A stretch of 64,000 nucleotides of DNA from Arthrobacter sp. StoSoilB20 (lineage in GTDB: Bacteria > Actinomycetota > Actinomycetes > Actinomycetales > Micrococcaceae): the NCBI RefSeq assembly GCF_019977295.1, contig NZ_AP024651.1:1054001-1118000 (forward strand). The letters are read 5' to 3'. Numbering within the stretch: the first letter of the stretch is position 1; each line of letters starts with the position of its first letter. This document shows positions 38,329 to 47,520 of this stretch, in pieces. The translations under genes were made by a program, and so were the position numbers. The notes beneath the pieces were generated by a model that did no database searches, was not told the origin of the DNA, and saw only the letters and a program-made list of their open reading frames with translations.

Positions 38329-40791
38329 TCATGAACGCAGGTCTCCTGCTGGTTCCACATCGATGATCCGGTGGATGGACAGCACCCGTTCGGTGTCTTT
38401 CGCGGGGTCGAATACCCTGACGCGTCCACCGGAGACAGATACAGGAACAACGGTTTCTGTGTTGGCATTCCCCAAGCTGTCCACCACATTCATGGTGACA
38501 GCCTGTTTGAGTCGGATGGCCGTTTGCAGGGTCTCCAGGCCCAGCTGGGTGGATGCCTCGCCTCCAGCCTCGGACCGCACTCCGCGGTGCTGCCGCAGGA
38601 CCAACAACTGTGCGTCGACGTCATCGTCCGGAGGAGCCGTGCGCGGGGCTGTGTAGACCGGGCGGGCACTGCCCGGCACCGCCGTCGTCCGTTTAAAACG
38701 CACGACGGCGGGTTCAGCCTCCTGGACGGCAGGGGAAAGTCCCAGCTCGCGCAACACCCGCGCAGTTTCCTTGGGGCTGGCCGAGGAGGTCAGGACCGTA
38801 GGGGCGATCCGCACCAGGCTCAGAACGGAGGTGCGGGCCTCGGCCAACAAATCGCTGATGGCCGTTTCGTCGTCGCTTTGGATAAAGCTGGCACTGGTGC
38901 CGATCCTTAAGCGGCCGTGCCGGGACGCCGTGTCCTGGACTAGGTACGCCAGGGGCTGCGGCACGTCAGTGGCCGAGTGCTCCCTGAGGAACGCCAACAG
39001 CGATTCCGCATCCTGTCCGGCGTCGAGCGCCCTGCGGATAGTGGCGGCGGAGAAACGGTAGATGGACGCCGGACCCTGCCCCTCGGCGTCGGCCATCAGG
39101 AGCAGTGTCTCGCTGAGTTCCGGGGCCAGGTACCCCGGAGCCACGGCGGTGAGGTCGGCCTGCAAGAGGATGTGGTTCACAGCCGCGGGCAAATGCTCAC
39201 CCAGGATTGTCATGGCCTGTTCCGGCCGGGCCTCGGCAATGGCCGCACCCAACTGGGTCAAGGCGCCGGAGCCCATCAGGCCAAGGAGCGTGGCTTCCTC
39301 CAGGATGCCGCGCACCAAGGAGCTGAAACGCCGGGACATTCGCGGTTGCGACCATTCAGCCCGCTGCATGACGGCCCTTGCATCCAGGACAGGCGCTTTG
39401 CCATCCGGTGCCGCAGCTTCGACCGTAAGTTCATTCAGGATTTCCAGGACCCGGCGCCGCACCACCGGAGCATCGGGCCGCTGTGCTTCGGCGGACAATG
39501 CGTTGATGGTGGTACCCGCGGCCCCTTGATGGGCGGTTGTCGAAGGTCCGGTGAGCGGCTGCCCCACCAGTGAAGGTGCGCGCTCGCTGGCCAGCCAGGC
39601 ATTGACCATCCAGAGCCACTGTTCCTGCCGGGGGAGGGTGAGCCACTCCAGCGAGGGCGGCTGGACCCACGTGGAACTGTCAACGTCAAGGCGGAGCAGC
39701 CCGGCCATCGCGCACAACTCCAAGAGGACAGCGGTCTCATGGACGCCCATCCGGATGGACTCGGCCAGGCGCCGGAGTTCGCGCACTCCCACGCCACCGC
39801 TCCGGAGCGTGGCCAAAGGCTGCTCCCGCACGGCGAACAGCAGTTCACCAGCCAGTCTTAGGATCTCCGCAATGGCGCCCATGGCAGCATTGCGTCGCAG
39901 GGCCGCGCTGGTATGACCGAGCTCCGGAACGGGTGGGGTGAGCGTGAAGTCGTCAACTATGGCGCCGCCCCGAAGCGCAAGGCCCACGCTGTGGGGAAGT
40001 TCCACATGGCCGGCGTCGAGGGGGACCAGCAAGCCGCGCGCCAGCAACCAGTCGATAGGCCCGACGTCGTGGCTTTCGTGGGTAACGGAGGCACGACGTT
40101 GCGCCTGGGGGACCGCGCCCATGGCCCAGCTGCCGAACTTATCAAGGAGGCCAACCGTCCGTTCCGGCGCAGTTGCCAGGATGGAACGCAGGTTCTCCGG
40201 CGTGGAAGTCCAGCGCTGGAGTGCAAGGGCAGCATCCATGGGCGTGCTGGCGGGGTGGATGCCGGCACCGCTTTGGTGGAGTTCGGCCACCAACTGAACT
40301 ACCCGCTGGGCAAAAGCCGGCTGCAACCGCACCAGTTCCGTATAGCTCCTGCCCAAACCTGCAGGGTAGATGCCGATAACGTCCTTGAGGCTGCCCACTG
40401 GAAGGTAGAAGCGCTGCCGTGAGGAGGTAGCGGGCGAACCTGCCGGGGGATCGGCACGATGGATGAGGGCCAGCTCCTGCAGTTTGGCAAGGATCGGGTC
40501 CAGCGCCGAAAGAGTCGAACCGGCAATGACTTTCTTCAGGCCAGCCGCGGAGATACTGTGCCCGGTATCGGCGTTGGTGGAAAGGTGGAGCGTCTCCAGC
40601 ACTTGCATCTCAGGTTTATTCAGGCGTTCAAGGGCCCGCTGGACGCTGACACGGGCGCTCGCCCTCGCAGCCAAGGCAGCGAAGTCCGGCGCCATGGGAG
40701 AGATCAGGTCTGGTCGCGCGGCAAACAAGGCCCGCAGCGAATCGTCGCTGCGCGCTTCCAGTTCCTTGCTGAGCGCGCGTATGAGGGACAT
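38329..40791 (-). CDS. Helicase-associated domain protein (XPB N-terminal domain type)
   Basis: 820 residues, no ATPase motifs. Opens SLIRALSKELEARSDDSLRALFAARPDLISPMAPDFAALAARAS, the actinobacterial partner of XPB. The C-terminal third (YRFSAATIRRALDAGQDAESLLAFLREHSATDVPQPL) matches the Helicase_C_3 region found at the N-terminus of eukaryotic XPB. It probably works with the downstream helicase as a separate subunit. ATG 40791 gives the usual start; a 14-residue longer form is possible. Ribosome pairing is weak. Confidence 0.88.
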   Translation of the reverse strand: MSLIRALSKELEARSDDSLRALFAARPDLISPMAPDFAALAARASARVSVQRALERLNKPEMQVLETLHLSTNADTGHSISAAGLKKVIAGSTLSALDPILAKLQELALIHRADPPAGSPATSSRQRFYLPVGSLKDVIGIYPAGLGRSYTELVRLQPAFAQRVVQLVAELHQSGAGIHPASTPMDAALALQRWTSTPENLRSILATAPERTVGLLDKFGSWAMGAVPQAQRRASVTHESHDVGPIDWLLARGLLVPLDAGHVELPHSVGLALRGGAIVDDFTLTPPVPELGHTSAALRRNAAMGAIAEILRLAGELLFAVREQPLATLRSGGVGVRELRRLAESIRMGVHETAVLLELCAMAGLLRLDVDSSTWVQPPSLEWLTLPRQEQWLWMVNAWLASERAPSLVGQPLTGPSTTAHQGAAGTTINALSAEAQRPDAPVVRRRVLEILNELTVEAAAPDGKAPVLDARAVMQRAEWSQPRMSRRFSSLVRGILEEATLLGLMGSGALTQLGAAIAEARPEQAMTILGEHLPAAVNHILLQADLTAVAPGYLAPELSETLLLMADAEGQGPASIYRFSAATIRRALDAGQDAESLLAFLREHSATDVPQPLAYLVQDTASRHGRLRIGTSASFIQSDDETAISDLLAEARTSVLSLVRIAPTVLTSSASPKETARVLRELGLSPAVQEAEPAVVRFKRTTAVPGSARPVYTAPRTAPPDDDVDAQLLVLRQHRGVRSEAGGEASTQLGLETLQTAIRLKQAVTMNVVDSLGNANTETVVPVSVSGGRVRVFDPAKDTERVLSIHRIIDVEPAGDLRS

Positions 40792-40860
40792 CAATCCAAC
40801 GTTACCGCCCCCGGGCAACTTGTTGCCCGTCACCAGCGCGTTCTGTTGCAGCCGGTCTGC

Positions 40861-41076
40861 TTATTGCCGGCGGCGCAGCCGGATGGCGTCCAACACCAGG
40901 ACCACAGCGAGCATGAAGGCCAAGGGCAGGCCGTAAAGGGCAGCCGAGGTGATCCAGACCGGAGCCGTGCTGCCGTTGTAGGCGATCGCCATGACAGCGC
41001 CGACGGCGGCCAGGGAGGCCACCGCAATCAAGGCGGCGACGATCATGAGGGGGCGGCGGTAAACCGGGGAAGTCAT
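40861..41076 (-). CDS. Small two-helix membrane protein
   Basis: 71 residues: basic N-terminus (MTSPVYRRP), two hydrophobic segments (LMIVAALIAVASLAAVGAVMA and ITSAALYGLPLAFMLAVVLV) and an Arg-rich cytoplasmic end RLRRRQ. No family recognised. It lies upstream of the XPB operon on the same strand with 69 bp between, so it may be co-transcribed. Confidence 0.72.
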   Translation of the reverse strand: MTSPVYRRPLMIVAALIAVASLAAVGAVMAIAYNGSTAPVWITSAALYGLPLAFMLAVVLVLDAIRLRRRQ

Positions 41077-41213
41077 GTCCCCAACGCTAGCAGCAGCGCC
41101 TGAAGGCGGTGTAAAAGGGGGTGCAAGGAAGTGTGACTTTCAGCGGTAAATCCAGACGAACGTTGGCATGCGTTGTTTCGAGCTTCCTTGTTTGGTTCCC
41201 CTAGGGTGTTCTC

Positions 41214-41630
41214 ATGACTGAACGCTACGTCTTCTCAGCCGAGTCCGACAGGGTTGATCGCGCCCGTGTACACCAGTGGCTCAGTGAGCAGTCCTACTGG
41301 GCGCAGGGTCGGCTTCGCCAGAAACAGGATGCAGCTATCGACGCCTCCCGGAACTACGGCGTCTACGACATCGGGACTGGAGAGCAGGTGGCTTATGCTC
41401 GCGTCGTGACTGACGGCGTTACGTTTGCTTGGCTTTGCGATGTGTTCGTTGCGACCGAAGTCCGGGGTCAGGGCATCGGCAAGATGCTCGCCGCCGGTGT
41501 CATGGCGGACCTGGAACCACTGGACCTGAAACGCGTTCTGCTCTCAACTGCCGATGCCCATGGCCTATACGGCCAATACGGCTTCACCGAGTTGACTGAG
41601 CCATCAAGAATGATGGCTCGTGTCCGTTGA
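41214..41630 (+). CDS. GNAT-family N-acetyltransferase
   Basis: 138 residues. Acetyl-CoA-binding motif A is clear: AWLCDVFVATEVRGQGIGKMLAAGVM, with the RGQGIG loop, followed by RVLLSTADAHGLYGQYGF. The N-terminal RVHQWLSEQSYWAQGR is typical of a common bacterial subgroup with unknown substrates. Last recognisable core gene before the accessory island. Confidence 0.9.
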   Translation: MTERYVFSAESDRVDRARVHQWLSEQSYWAQGRLRQKQDAAIDASRNYGVYDIGTGEQVAYARVVTDGVTFAWLCDVFVATEVRGQGIGKMLAAGVMADLEPLDLKRVLLSTADAHGLYGQYGFTELTEPSRMMARVR

Positions 41631-41769
41631 CCGATCCCCTTGTGGACTACCCCATATGCCAAACAGTGCTGGAAACACCGCCATTTTGCGCTGAACGTCA
41701 CGAGTACGGTTCAGTCGGGACGCTGGGCTGCGCCGGCCGTCGCTGCGTGTGGAGTGAATCGACTTGCGG

Positions 41770-42126
41770 TCAAGGACTGTCTCTTTTGAAGAAGACAGCG
41801 GCAGCTTCTTCTGTTGCCGAAAATCGCACAGAAACGGCTCTTGGCGGAGGCACTTTCCAGACATCGCTGGTGCTAAGCAATTCGAAGGCCTTGGCATCAG
41901 GAAGCAGCCTCATCTCGCCGTAAGGCTCCTGGGAGGAGTAGAGCCTAACAAGTCCCATGGCGAGGAGTTCAGAGACGACGTTCGTTGCCTCTAGGACTAG
42001 GGATTCCTCACTGGCTGAAGGGTAGAGTGCTCGGAGTTCCCAAGGCGATTCCCATAATCCTCCGTAGTCCTCAACGGCCTGCCACAAAAGGATGCGCTGG
42101 CTTGCAGAAAGGTCCGGAGCCGTCAT
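41770..42126 (-). CDS. Hypothetical protein
   Basis: 118 residues from ATG 42126 (MTAPDLSASQRILLWQAVEDYGGLWE); no ribosome site stands out. The sequence LVLEATNVVSELLAMGLVRLYSS reads like a winged-helix fold, and the tail is more variable. No family recognised. It is the first gene of the less GC-rich stretch beginning near 41.6 kb. Confidence 0.65.
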   Translation of the reverse strand: MTAPDLSASQRILLWQAVEDYGGLWESPWELRALYPSASEESLVLEATNVVSELLAMGLVRLYSSQEPYGEMRLLPDAKAFELLSTSDVWKVPPPRAVSVRFSATEEAAAVFFKRDSP

Positions 42127-42249
42127 AGCTGGATCATACGGCCGACTCCCTCGAAAGCGTCCGTAAGCCGATCCTTTACGGGACACGCAGAACGCGGAAG
42201 GTGAAGATGATGCTGCTGGGTCATCCTCCAATGTGCGGAGGGCCGCTTC

Positions 42250-42645
42250 CTACTTGGAGGGCGTCACTTTAGCGGTTTCGATGATTTTGAGGAACTGTTG
42301 GCGGGTCAATGACGGTGCCCCAGCTGGTCGAATTACCTGGCCCAGATAGGGGTCACGCTGGTTCAGCTCATTACGGCGCGTTCGAAGTGTCGTGTACCCA
42401 GACTCTTTTTCTGCGAGCTCCCGCACCGAACACCAGCCGATGAGAATCACCAGCAAGAATCCGGTGACCATCATTAGTACCAGAAGTGTGGTGATGAACC
42501 AGGACTGCGGTACGCCTGATCTGCTCAATACGAGTAAGAACAGGCAAAGAGCGAGCGTTATTGTCGTGAAACGGTACCGCCACCGCCAGAGAACGAAAGC
42601 AGTGGGCCCATCTATCAACCCGGAGTCCGGGCGCGTGGTCTGCAT
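42250..42645 (-). CDS. Hypothetical membrane protein, two TM segments
   Basis: 131 residues. Two hydrophobic helices (TTITLALCLFLLVLS and TTLLVLMMVTGFLLVILIGW) with a charged C-terminal half (RELAEKESGYTTLRTRRNELNQRDPYLG). No family recognised. Separated by 123 bp from the preceding minus-strand gene. Codon use is less biased to C-ending codons than in the flanking core genes. Confidence 0.62.
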   Translation of the reverse strand: MQTTRPDSGLIDGPTAFVLWRWRYRFTTITLALCLFLLVLSRSGVPQSWFITTLLVLMMVTGFLLVILIGWCSVRELAEKESGYTTLRTRRNELNQRDPYLGQVIRPAGAPSLTRQQFLKIIETAKVTPSK

Positions 42646-42876
42646 TGAATGATCATATCCATCGCTGACGACTCATTAGTTGCCTCAGCAACTGGCGATT
42701 GGTCGGCGAACGAGCAATCGTATTGCTAAGTCTCACGCGGGCATCGAGCCCGTAAGCCGACCGGCATACGGACATCTGTTGTAAAGGGTCAGGGCATCGA
42801 CCCAAGCGCTAGGAAGGGTTCCAGGCCGCCGGCACTTCGGGCTTATGGTTGATACTCGGTCTACTGCTTTCTCGCG

Positions 42877-43461
42877 ATGGATCGATGGATTGAAATTTTG
42901 GGGGAATCCCATGGGGGAATCGTGCGCACGCTGACACACCGCATCATTGGACTGATCGACCTTCTCTGGAGGGAAATAGCCAAGTTTGGCCTTGTCGGCG
43001 GCTTGGGCTGGATCATCGACAACGCACTCTACGCGGTCCTTTGGCATGGGCCAATGTCGGATAGCACCATCAAGGCTCGGATAGTTTCTACTGGTGTGGC
43101 AACCTTGTTCTCGTGGTTCGCCAATCGCTATTGGACATTTCGTCATAGACGTTCCGAGAGGGTCTGGAAAGAGTTCGGACTGTTCCTCGTCATGAACGGG
43201 ATCGGGCTAGGGATCGTTCTCGCCTGCCAGGTGGTTTCCCGTTATGTCTTGGGTTTTCAAACGTTTACCGCTGACTTCGTGGCGGGAGGAGTCATTGGCT
43301 TGATCCTCGGAACGATCTTCAGGTTCCTTGCCTACAGATTCTTCGTATTCAACGAGGAGCTTGATGGCGATCCAGAGTTTGCCAATGACCATGATGCTTC
43401 GGAGGACGCAATAACCGATCCACCCGTCGACACACCAACGGTCGACGCGCGAGCCCGCTAG
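42877..43461 (+). CDS. GtrA-family membrane protein
   Basis: 194 residues, four TM segments. GtrA pattern: IAKFGLVGGLGWIIDNALYAVLW, TLFSWFANRYWTFRHR and FLAYRFFVFNEEL. GtrA proteins are thought to flip lipid-linked sugars for surface glycans. ATG 42877 gives a 20-residue extension; GTG 42922, behind GGGGG, would start closer to the domain. No glycosyltransferase is adjacent, so its pathway is not visible. The 230-bp gap before it holds one copy of the dispersed motif (42748). Confidence 0.82.
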   Translation: MDRWIEILGESHGGIVRTLTHRIIGLIDLLWREIAKFGLVGGLGWIIDNALYAVLWHGPMSDSTIKARIVSTGVATLFSWFANRYWTFRHRRSERVWKEFGLFLVMNGIGLGIVLACQVVSRYVLGFQTFTADFVAGGVIGLILGTIFRFLAYRFFVFNEELDGDPEFANDHDASEDAITDPPVDTPTVDARAR

Positions 43462-43481
43462 CCGATCCCGCCGTGGAGGTG

Positions 43482-43712
43482 ATGGAGGAGATTCCGTGCG
43501 AACTGGCGATCACCCGTTACATGGGGGACGAAGATCCGGCAGCGCGATTCCAGTACGTTGTGCGTGCCGCGGATGACGGCACGTCAGTTTTCGAAATCGG
43601 GAAGTACTTCACACTGCCGCCCGACTAATCCGAAAATCTAGACAGGTATGAGAAGAACTACGAACCCTTGTGCCAGCAGTACGTCGATCGGGTAAAGACT
43701 CTCCTCGAGTAG
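43482..43712 (+). pseudogene. Small gene interrupted by an in-frame stop
   Basis: ATG 43482 opens MEEIPCELAITRYMGDEDPA and runs 48 codons to TAA 43626; in the same frame after the stop comes SENLDRYEKNYEPLCQQYVD and then TAG 43712. Both parts have protein-like composition, so a single nonsense change in a gene of about 77 codons is the simplest reading. The frame also stays open upstream into the end of the GtrA gene, so the 5' end may be missing. No family recognised. The remaining 43713-43865 shows nothing. Confidence 0.5.
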
Positions 43713-43865
43713 CCTGTTGTCCGCTGGCGGATCCTTCACCGTGCATGCCAAACCTGAGGGCGGAGTGAGACGGCTTGTAAAGTTGGATACTTGCCGCGCA
43801 AGAGGCTCGCGGCTAATTGCTCTCTGCGCGGACGTGAGGGCCTTGGAGACCACTGCAGTATCTGC

Positions 43866-45581
43866 TTAGATGTGGCTGTTGGCTGCGGCGATAAGCGAAA
43901 TAACGTTCTGGACCTTCTTTTTCAGGTCAAGGGGCCACTCATCTTCCCAGTTTTTTGTTGCAACCTTCGAAATGGCAACTTTGCTTGGCTGCTGGATGCC
44001 TAGCCTGTCGGCCGTCAAGGGATTTGCCCATCGCACCTGATCGGAAAGCGTACGCTTTTTGGTTGAGGGGTGGGCAACGTGTATCGCAGCCGTAAGCACC
44101 TGTTCAGGTACGTAGTTCTCAACTGTGTAGCCTGCTGTGACCCACGCCATACCCGTCGAGGGGTCGCTGTTGAGGTCCTCGATAACCCGTTGTTTACTGT
44201 CATTCAAAGAAGCTCCAGAGCGCTTCTTATCCGAGTCAATCAAAACCATCATGTATCTGTTGAGGTTTCGGAGGGAGATGAACTCTTCGACTTCTTCGGC
44301 ATCGAGTGGTGATAGCGCGCTGAGCAGAGAACCTCCGTAGAACATGATGGAGTAGTGCGTCCCTTCAACAAACCTGCCTGGAGCAAGCTTCTCGATCCAG
44401 TGCTTTAGATAGATGCGGTCGGAAGGCCCCTCCACCCACAGGACTGCATTCGTCTGCACGAGGTCCGATGGTCGGTATCCAAGGTCGGCGCACACAGCCG
44501 CTCGCTCCCGCGCTGCCCCTGCAAATCTGAGACTTGAAAGTCCCTCTCTCTGGGTAACGTGGAAAATGCTGCCTATCTCCGAGTCGAGCATGTGTGCAGA
44601 ATGAGTCGCTACGAAGTATTGATTCGTCGTGTTTAGTGCAAGGTATCGAAGGAGTTTGCGCTGCAGGATCGGATGAAGGTGCACTTCGGGTTCCTCAATA
44701 CACATGATCGAGTCCTGGACCACCGTTGCGGCCGCGGCGATGATCACTATCTCGTGGACACCAGTCCCCATGTTCTCAATGGGGAGAGTCCTGCCTCTCT
44801 GGGTAACGTGGATCGTCGACAAATCATGGGGAACATCTATTGTGACCGTCGCGTCGTCAAGGACGGCACGTACGAACTCCTGCACTTTTAGAAACACCTG
44901 TTTGTCATGGAGACGATCCGTCGAGGGATTTTGCAATTCGAGGAGGCGACGTTTTATGCTCTGCCCGTTCAGGTCGGGAGCATGACTGCTGTCGTCGGAA
45001 ATTGTTCTCACGCCACTGACTGTGAATGAAGTGGGGGGAGCCGGACGTTTCCTCGCGACCCACTCAAGAACCCGGTAGGCATCCTCACCCGGATTTCCGC
45101 CCCGGGTACTCGTCAGAGCCCCGGACAACGACTGTGCTAGCTGACCTTGCCTAGCTTCGCGGGCCATTTGCCTGAGGCTGTCATTGTCAATGCCGCCCTG
45201 TCCGGAAATCCCGAAGCTTACGCCGTCAGAGCTCCCCGGGAAAACTATCCCTGGTAGGCAAAGAAAGCGTTCTAGGTGCTCTAAAACGCTGGCGCTCTGC
45301 GTGTCAATTCCTGGCCAAGTGAGAATCTCGGAAATCTTATGTATCTCGGACCGTTTAAACGTGTGTTCCGCATCTCCAAGCGGGCGATCCCACTGTGAGA
45401 GGTCCCTTTTCTCGGTGGAGAAAGTGTCGAAAATGACACGCAGAACGTTCGACTTGCCAGTGTTGTTTTGGCCTGCGATGAGATTAACTCTGCGAAGGGG
45501 GTAGAGCACCGCTGGCTGGTCTGATGGGAAGCTTCGGTAGCCGCGGAAAGTAAAGCCATTTATTAGCACGCTCCCAATCAT
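43866..45581 (-). CDS. OLD-family ATP-dependent nuclease (AAA ATPase plus TOPRIM)
   Basis: 571 residues. ABC-type ATPase: Walker A NLIAGQNNTGKSNVLR, signature-like NMGTGVHEI, Walker B MCIEEPEVHLHPILQRKLL and switch ATHSAHML. C-terminal TOPRIM nuclease: LWVEGPSDRIYLKHW (Glu) and LIDSDKKRSG (DxD). This is the architecture of the phage P2 OLD nuclease and Gabija GajA, which act against phages. No helicase partner is adjacent, so it is read as a stand-alone OLD protein. ATG 45581 or GTG 45584. Base composition is clearly less GC-rich than the core genes. Confidence 0.88.
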   Translation of the reverse strand: MIGSVLINGFTFRGYRSFPSDQPAVLYPLRRVNLIAGQNNTGKSNVLRVIFDTFSTEKRDLSQWDRPLGDAEHTFKRSEIHKISEILTWPGIDTQSASVLEHLERFLCLPGIVFPGSSDGVSFGISGQGGIDNDSLRQMAREARQGQLAQSLSGALTSTRGGNPGEDAYRVLEWVARKRPAPPTSFTVSGVRTISDDSSHAPDLNGQSIKRRLLELQNPSTDRLHDKQVFLKVQEFVRAVLDDATVTIDVPHDLSTIHVTQRGRTLPIENMGTGVHEIVIIAAAATVVQDSIMCIEEPEVHLHPILQRKLLRYLALNTTNQYFVATHSAHMLDSEIGSIFHVTQREGLSSLRFAGAARERAAVCADLGYRPSDLVQTNAVLWVEGPSDRIYLKHWIEKLAPGRFVEGTHYSIMFYGGSLLSALSPLDAEEVEEFISLRNLNRYMMVLIDSDKKRSGASLNDSKQRVIEDLNSDPSTGMAWVTAGYTVENYVPEQVLTAAIHVAHPSTKKRTLSDQVRWANPLTADRLGIQQPSKVAISKVATKNWEDEWPLDLKKKVQNVISLIAAANSHI

Positions 45582-45925
45582 CACTCACCGATGCGAAGTG
45601 ACAGCAATCGGGAGTTCATAGGAATCGCAATCACCACCTTGCCACCACCCGTAGCGGCCTCAAACCGGTCCATTACCATGCCAGCTGAGCTTCACCGCAG
45701 TTTCGGGCTGTTCGGCGGTCGAGGCGGGCGCGGATGAGCCGCCCGATGGGCGGGGCAGCACTGAGGGTATCCATCGCGAAGCTGGTTTCATCAATAGATC
45801 ATTAGCAAGACACGCATCTGCTGAGAAGCGGCGACCAGCGCCACCGAAGGGAAACTCAGGGCCCCGCAACCGTCACGGTTGCGGGGCTCGCTGTTTTTAC
45901 GAAGCGAGTCTGTAGATTTTGACCC
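45582..45925. other. 344-bp gap between OLD gene and membrane protein
   Basis: No gene or tRNA seen. It carries the divergent promoters, a GC-rich short stem near 45738-45750 (CGCCC/GGGCG) and the hairpin at 45861. Confidence 0.6.
45861..45898 (+). terminator. Terminator-like hairpin
   Basis: GCCCCGCAACCGT and its complement (45861-45873, 45875-45887) followed by TGTTTTT. No plus-strand gene lies upstream, so it may be a leftover terminator or a leader hairpin of the gene at 45926. Confidence 0.6.
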
Positions 45926-46681
45926 ATGGATATCTGCACGCTGGGCCCTGTTGGTGGCGACGTATGGAAATGGGTAGCGGCAAATTCCGGGCCGCTCGGC
46001 TTGCTTGTTGCCGTCGTCTCGGCCGTCATCGCCCTATCCGCTGTAGTGAGGACGGCGAAGGATAGCCATAATCGGAGCCGTCCGATGGTAGTAGCGGAGT
46101 TCCAGTTTGCGAAGGACAGCCCGTCGCATCTTGACTTGGTTATCCGGAATTATGGGCCAACGATCGCCCGGAATCTTTCCGTGGAATTCGACCGGCACAT
46201 CACCGACGACAGCGGAGATGAGTGGACTATCGGGCAGCTGATCTATAGACGCTATGCGGGCACGACGTTTCACTCTTTTAGCCCGAACCAGGAGTTTCGA
46301 AATGTTTGGTGGCGGGGCCAGGAAGTGTCGGGGCAGCGCAGGCAGGTGAACGCGTTCGACACTCCCGAGTCGGTTACGGTCGCACTCCGGTACCAGGACC
46401 CCAAGGAGAAGAAGTACCGTGAGGAATTCGAGCTGGAGACAGGCTCTTTCCTTTTGAGCACTACGGCCACCGCCAGCACTTCCCTCCTTGGCAGGCTGAA
46501 AACCATTGACGCGTCCTTGTCCAAGCTTGCCCACAGCTCCCAACGCCTCACCGCGGCCGTGGAAGAACAGGACAGCGGCCGCGGGGAACGGTTAGCCCTT
46601 GCGGCTGAGGAAACCGCAGCCCTACTCCGCAAGCTCGGTTTCGACCATGCCCAGGAAAACGCGCCTCGCCCCAACAACTGA
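45926..46681 (+). CDS. Hypothetical protein with N-terminal membrane anchor
   Basis: 251 residues. One membrane segment (GLLVAVVSAVIALSAVV, about 24-40), then a soluble domain with SRPMVVAEFQFAKDSPSHLDLVIRNYG split around a beta-rich region, and a C-terminal helical tail with heptad character (LGRLKTIDASLSKLAHSSQRLTAAVEEQ). The pattern of membrane anchor plus VxAxF...LDLVIRNxGxTxAxN occurs in many bacterial proteins of unknown role. Flanked by a 13-bp direct repeat (45875, 46739). Confidence 0.68.
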   Translation: MDICTLGPVGGDVWKWVAANSGPLGLLVAVVSAVIALSAVVRTAKDSHNRSRPMVVAEFQFAKDSPSHLDLVIRNYGPTIARNLSVEFDRHITDDSGDEWTIGQLIYRRYAGTTFHSFSPNQEFRNVWWRGQEVSGQRRQVNAFDTPESVTVALRYQDPKEKKYREEFELETGSFLLSTTATASTSLLGRLKTIDASLSKLAHSSQRLTAAVEEQDSGRGERLALAAEETAALLRKLGFDHAQENAPRPNN

Positions 46682-47048
46682 CTGGGCAACCCAACCTACG
46701 CAAACTGTGGCCCCAGTAAAACGTTGGGCGCTGCAATTACGGTTGCGGGGCCCCAGTTGCTTCGTTATTCGGGCAAGGTGAAAATGCCCCGACTCTCATA
46801 AAAGAAGACGTCGGGCTTTGATCCGCCGGCAGTTCCCCGGCGAGGACCGATTTGGTCAGCGCGAATAGTTTACGGGTCTATGACGAGTCCATCCACAGCT
46901 GAGGATCCTACTAGCCCATCAATTGGTCAGTAAGTGTTGCAGAACTCGTTGCTCTACGCGGGTAAGTCCGGACCTGGTGATGCACCGAGTAACTCTTCAC
47001 GCTTCGCCCGTAAGACGGTCCCTCCCCGTGCCATGGGAGACTGAGCCG
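46682..47048. other. 367-bp gap without a gene
   Basis: Holds the second copy of ACGGTTGCGGGGC (46739-46751), a weak stem GCCCCGAC/GTCGGGC followed by TTTG near 46786-46818, and the dispersed motif GCCCGTAAGACGGTC (47006-47020). Otherwise nothing. Confidence 0.6.
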
Positions 47049-47423
47049 ATGATCAATACTCGACGCGGAATGATCGTCGCTGCACTGAAGTCATATGGGG
47101 AAGAATCCGTCGCCGAATGGGCGCGCGAGGCTTCAGTCGAGGAACTGCAAAGAACTCTCACTGTAGCTGAATGGATTCTGCACTTCGGTCCCCATCCGGA
47201 GAGTGGGGGAAGCATGCTCGTAGACAAGGCAATCGCCTTGGCAGGGGTGTGTGTGCATGAAGAACACCCCCGGGACCTGGCCAAGAAGCGTCGCGACCTC
47301 AAAGTGTGGAGAGAGATCGCATCGGAAGACACCCCTACAGCAAATGAAGTCTTGCAGGGTTTGCCCCGCTACGACGTGGTCGGTGGAGAAGCAAGGGACT
47401 TCTGGGGAGAGAAATCCAGCTAG
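47049..47423 (+). CDS. Hypothetical protein
   Basis: 124 residues from ATG 47049 (MINTRRGMIVAAL), with GGGAG about ten nt upstream; the open frame reaches further back but through AT-rich non-coding sequence. Helical, charged: WAREASVEELQRTLTVAEWIL, then HPRDLAKKRRDLKVWREIAS. No family recognised. Two cysteine-free halves and no membrane segment. Island gene. Confidence 0.6.
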   Translation: MINTRRGMIVAALKSYGEESVAEWAREASVEELQRTLTVAEWILHFGPHPESGGSMLVDKAIALAGVCVHEEHPRDLAKKRRDLKVWREIASEDTPTANEVLQGLPRYDVVGGEARDFWGEKSS

Positions 47424-47520
47424 CGTCATGGTGCTAGTGCTCGGCTGGCGCTCGTCCCGGAGAGGGATCCTTCACCGGACGGTGAACCGGAAGGAGCTTG
47501 AGCCGCATCATCAGCTTTCC

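Noticed and set aside
43866..45581. Gabija system (GajA/GajB)
   Set aside because: The ATPase-TOPRIM layout fits GajA, but no UvrD-like GajB helicase is adjacent.
45585..45900. tRNA gene suggested by the terminator-like hairpin
   Set aside because: No cloverleaf or conserved T-loop sequence could be found upstream of the hairpin.
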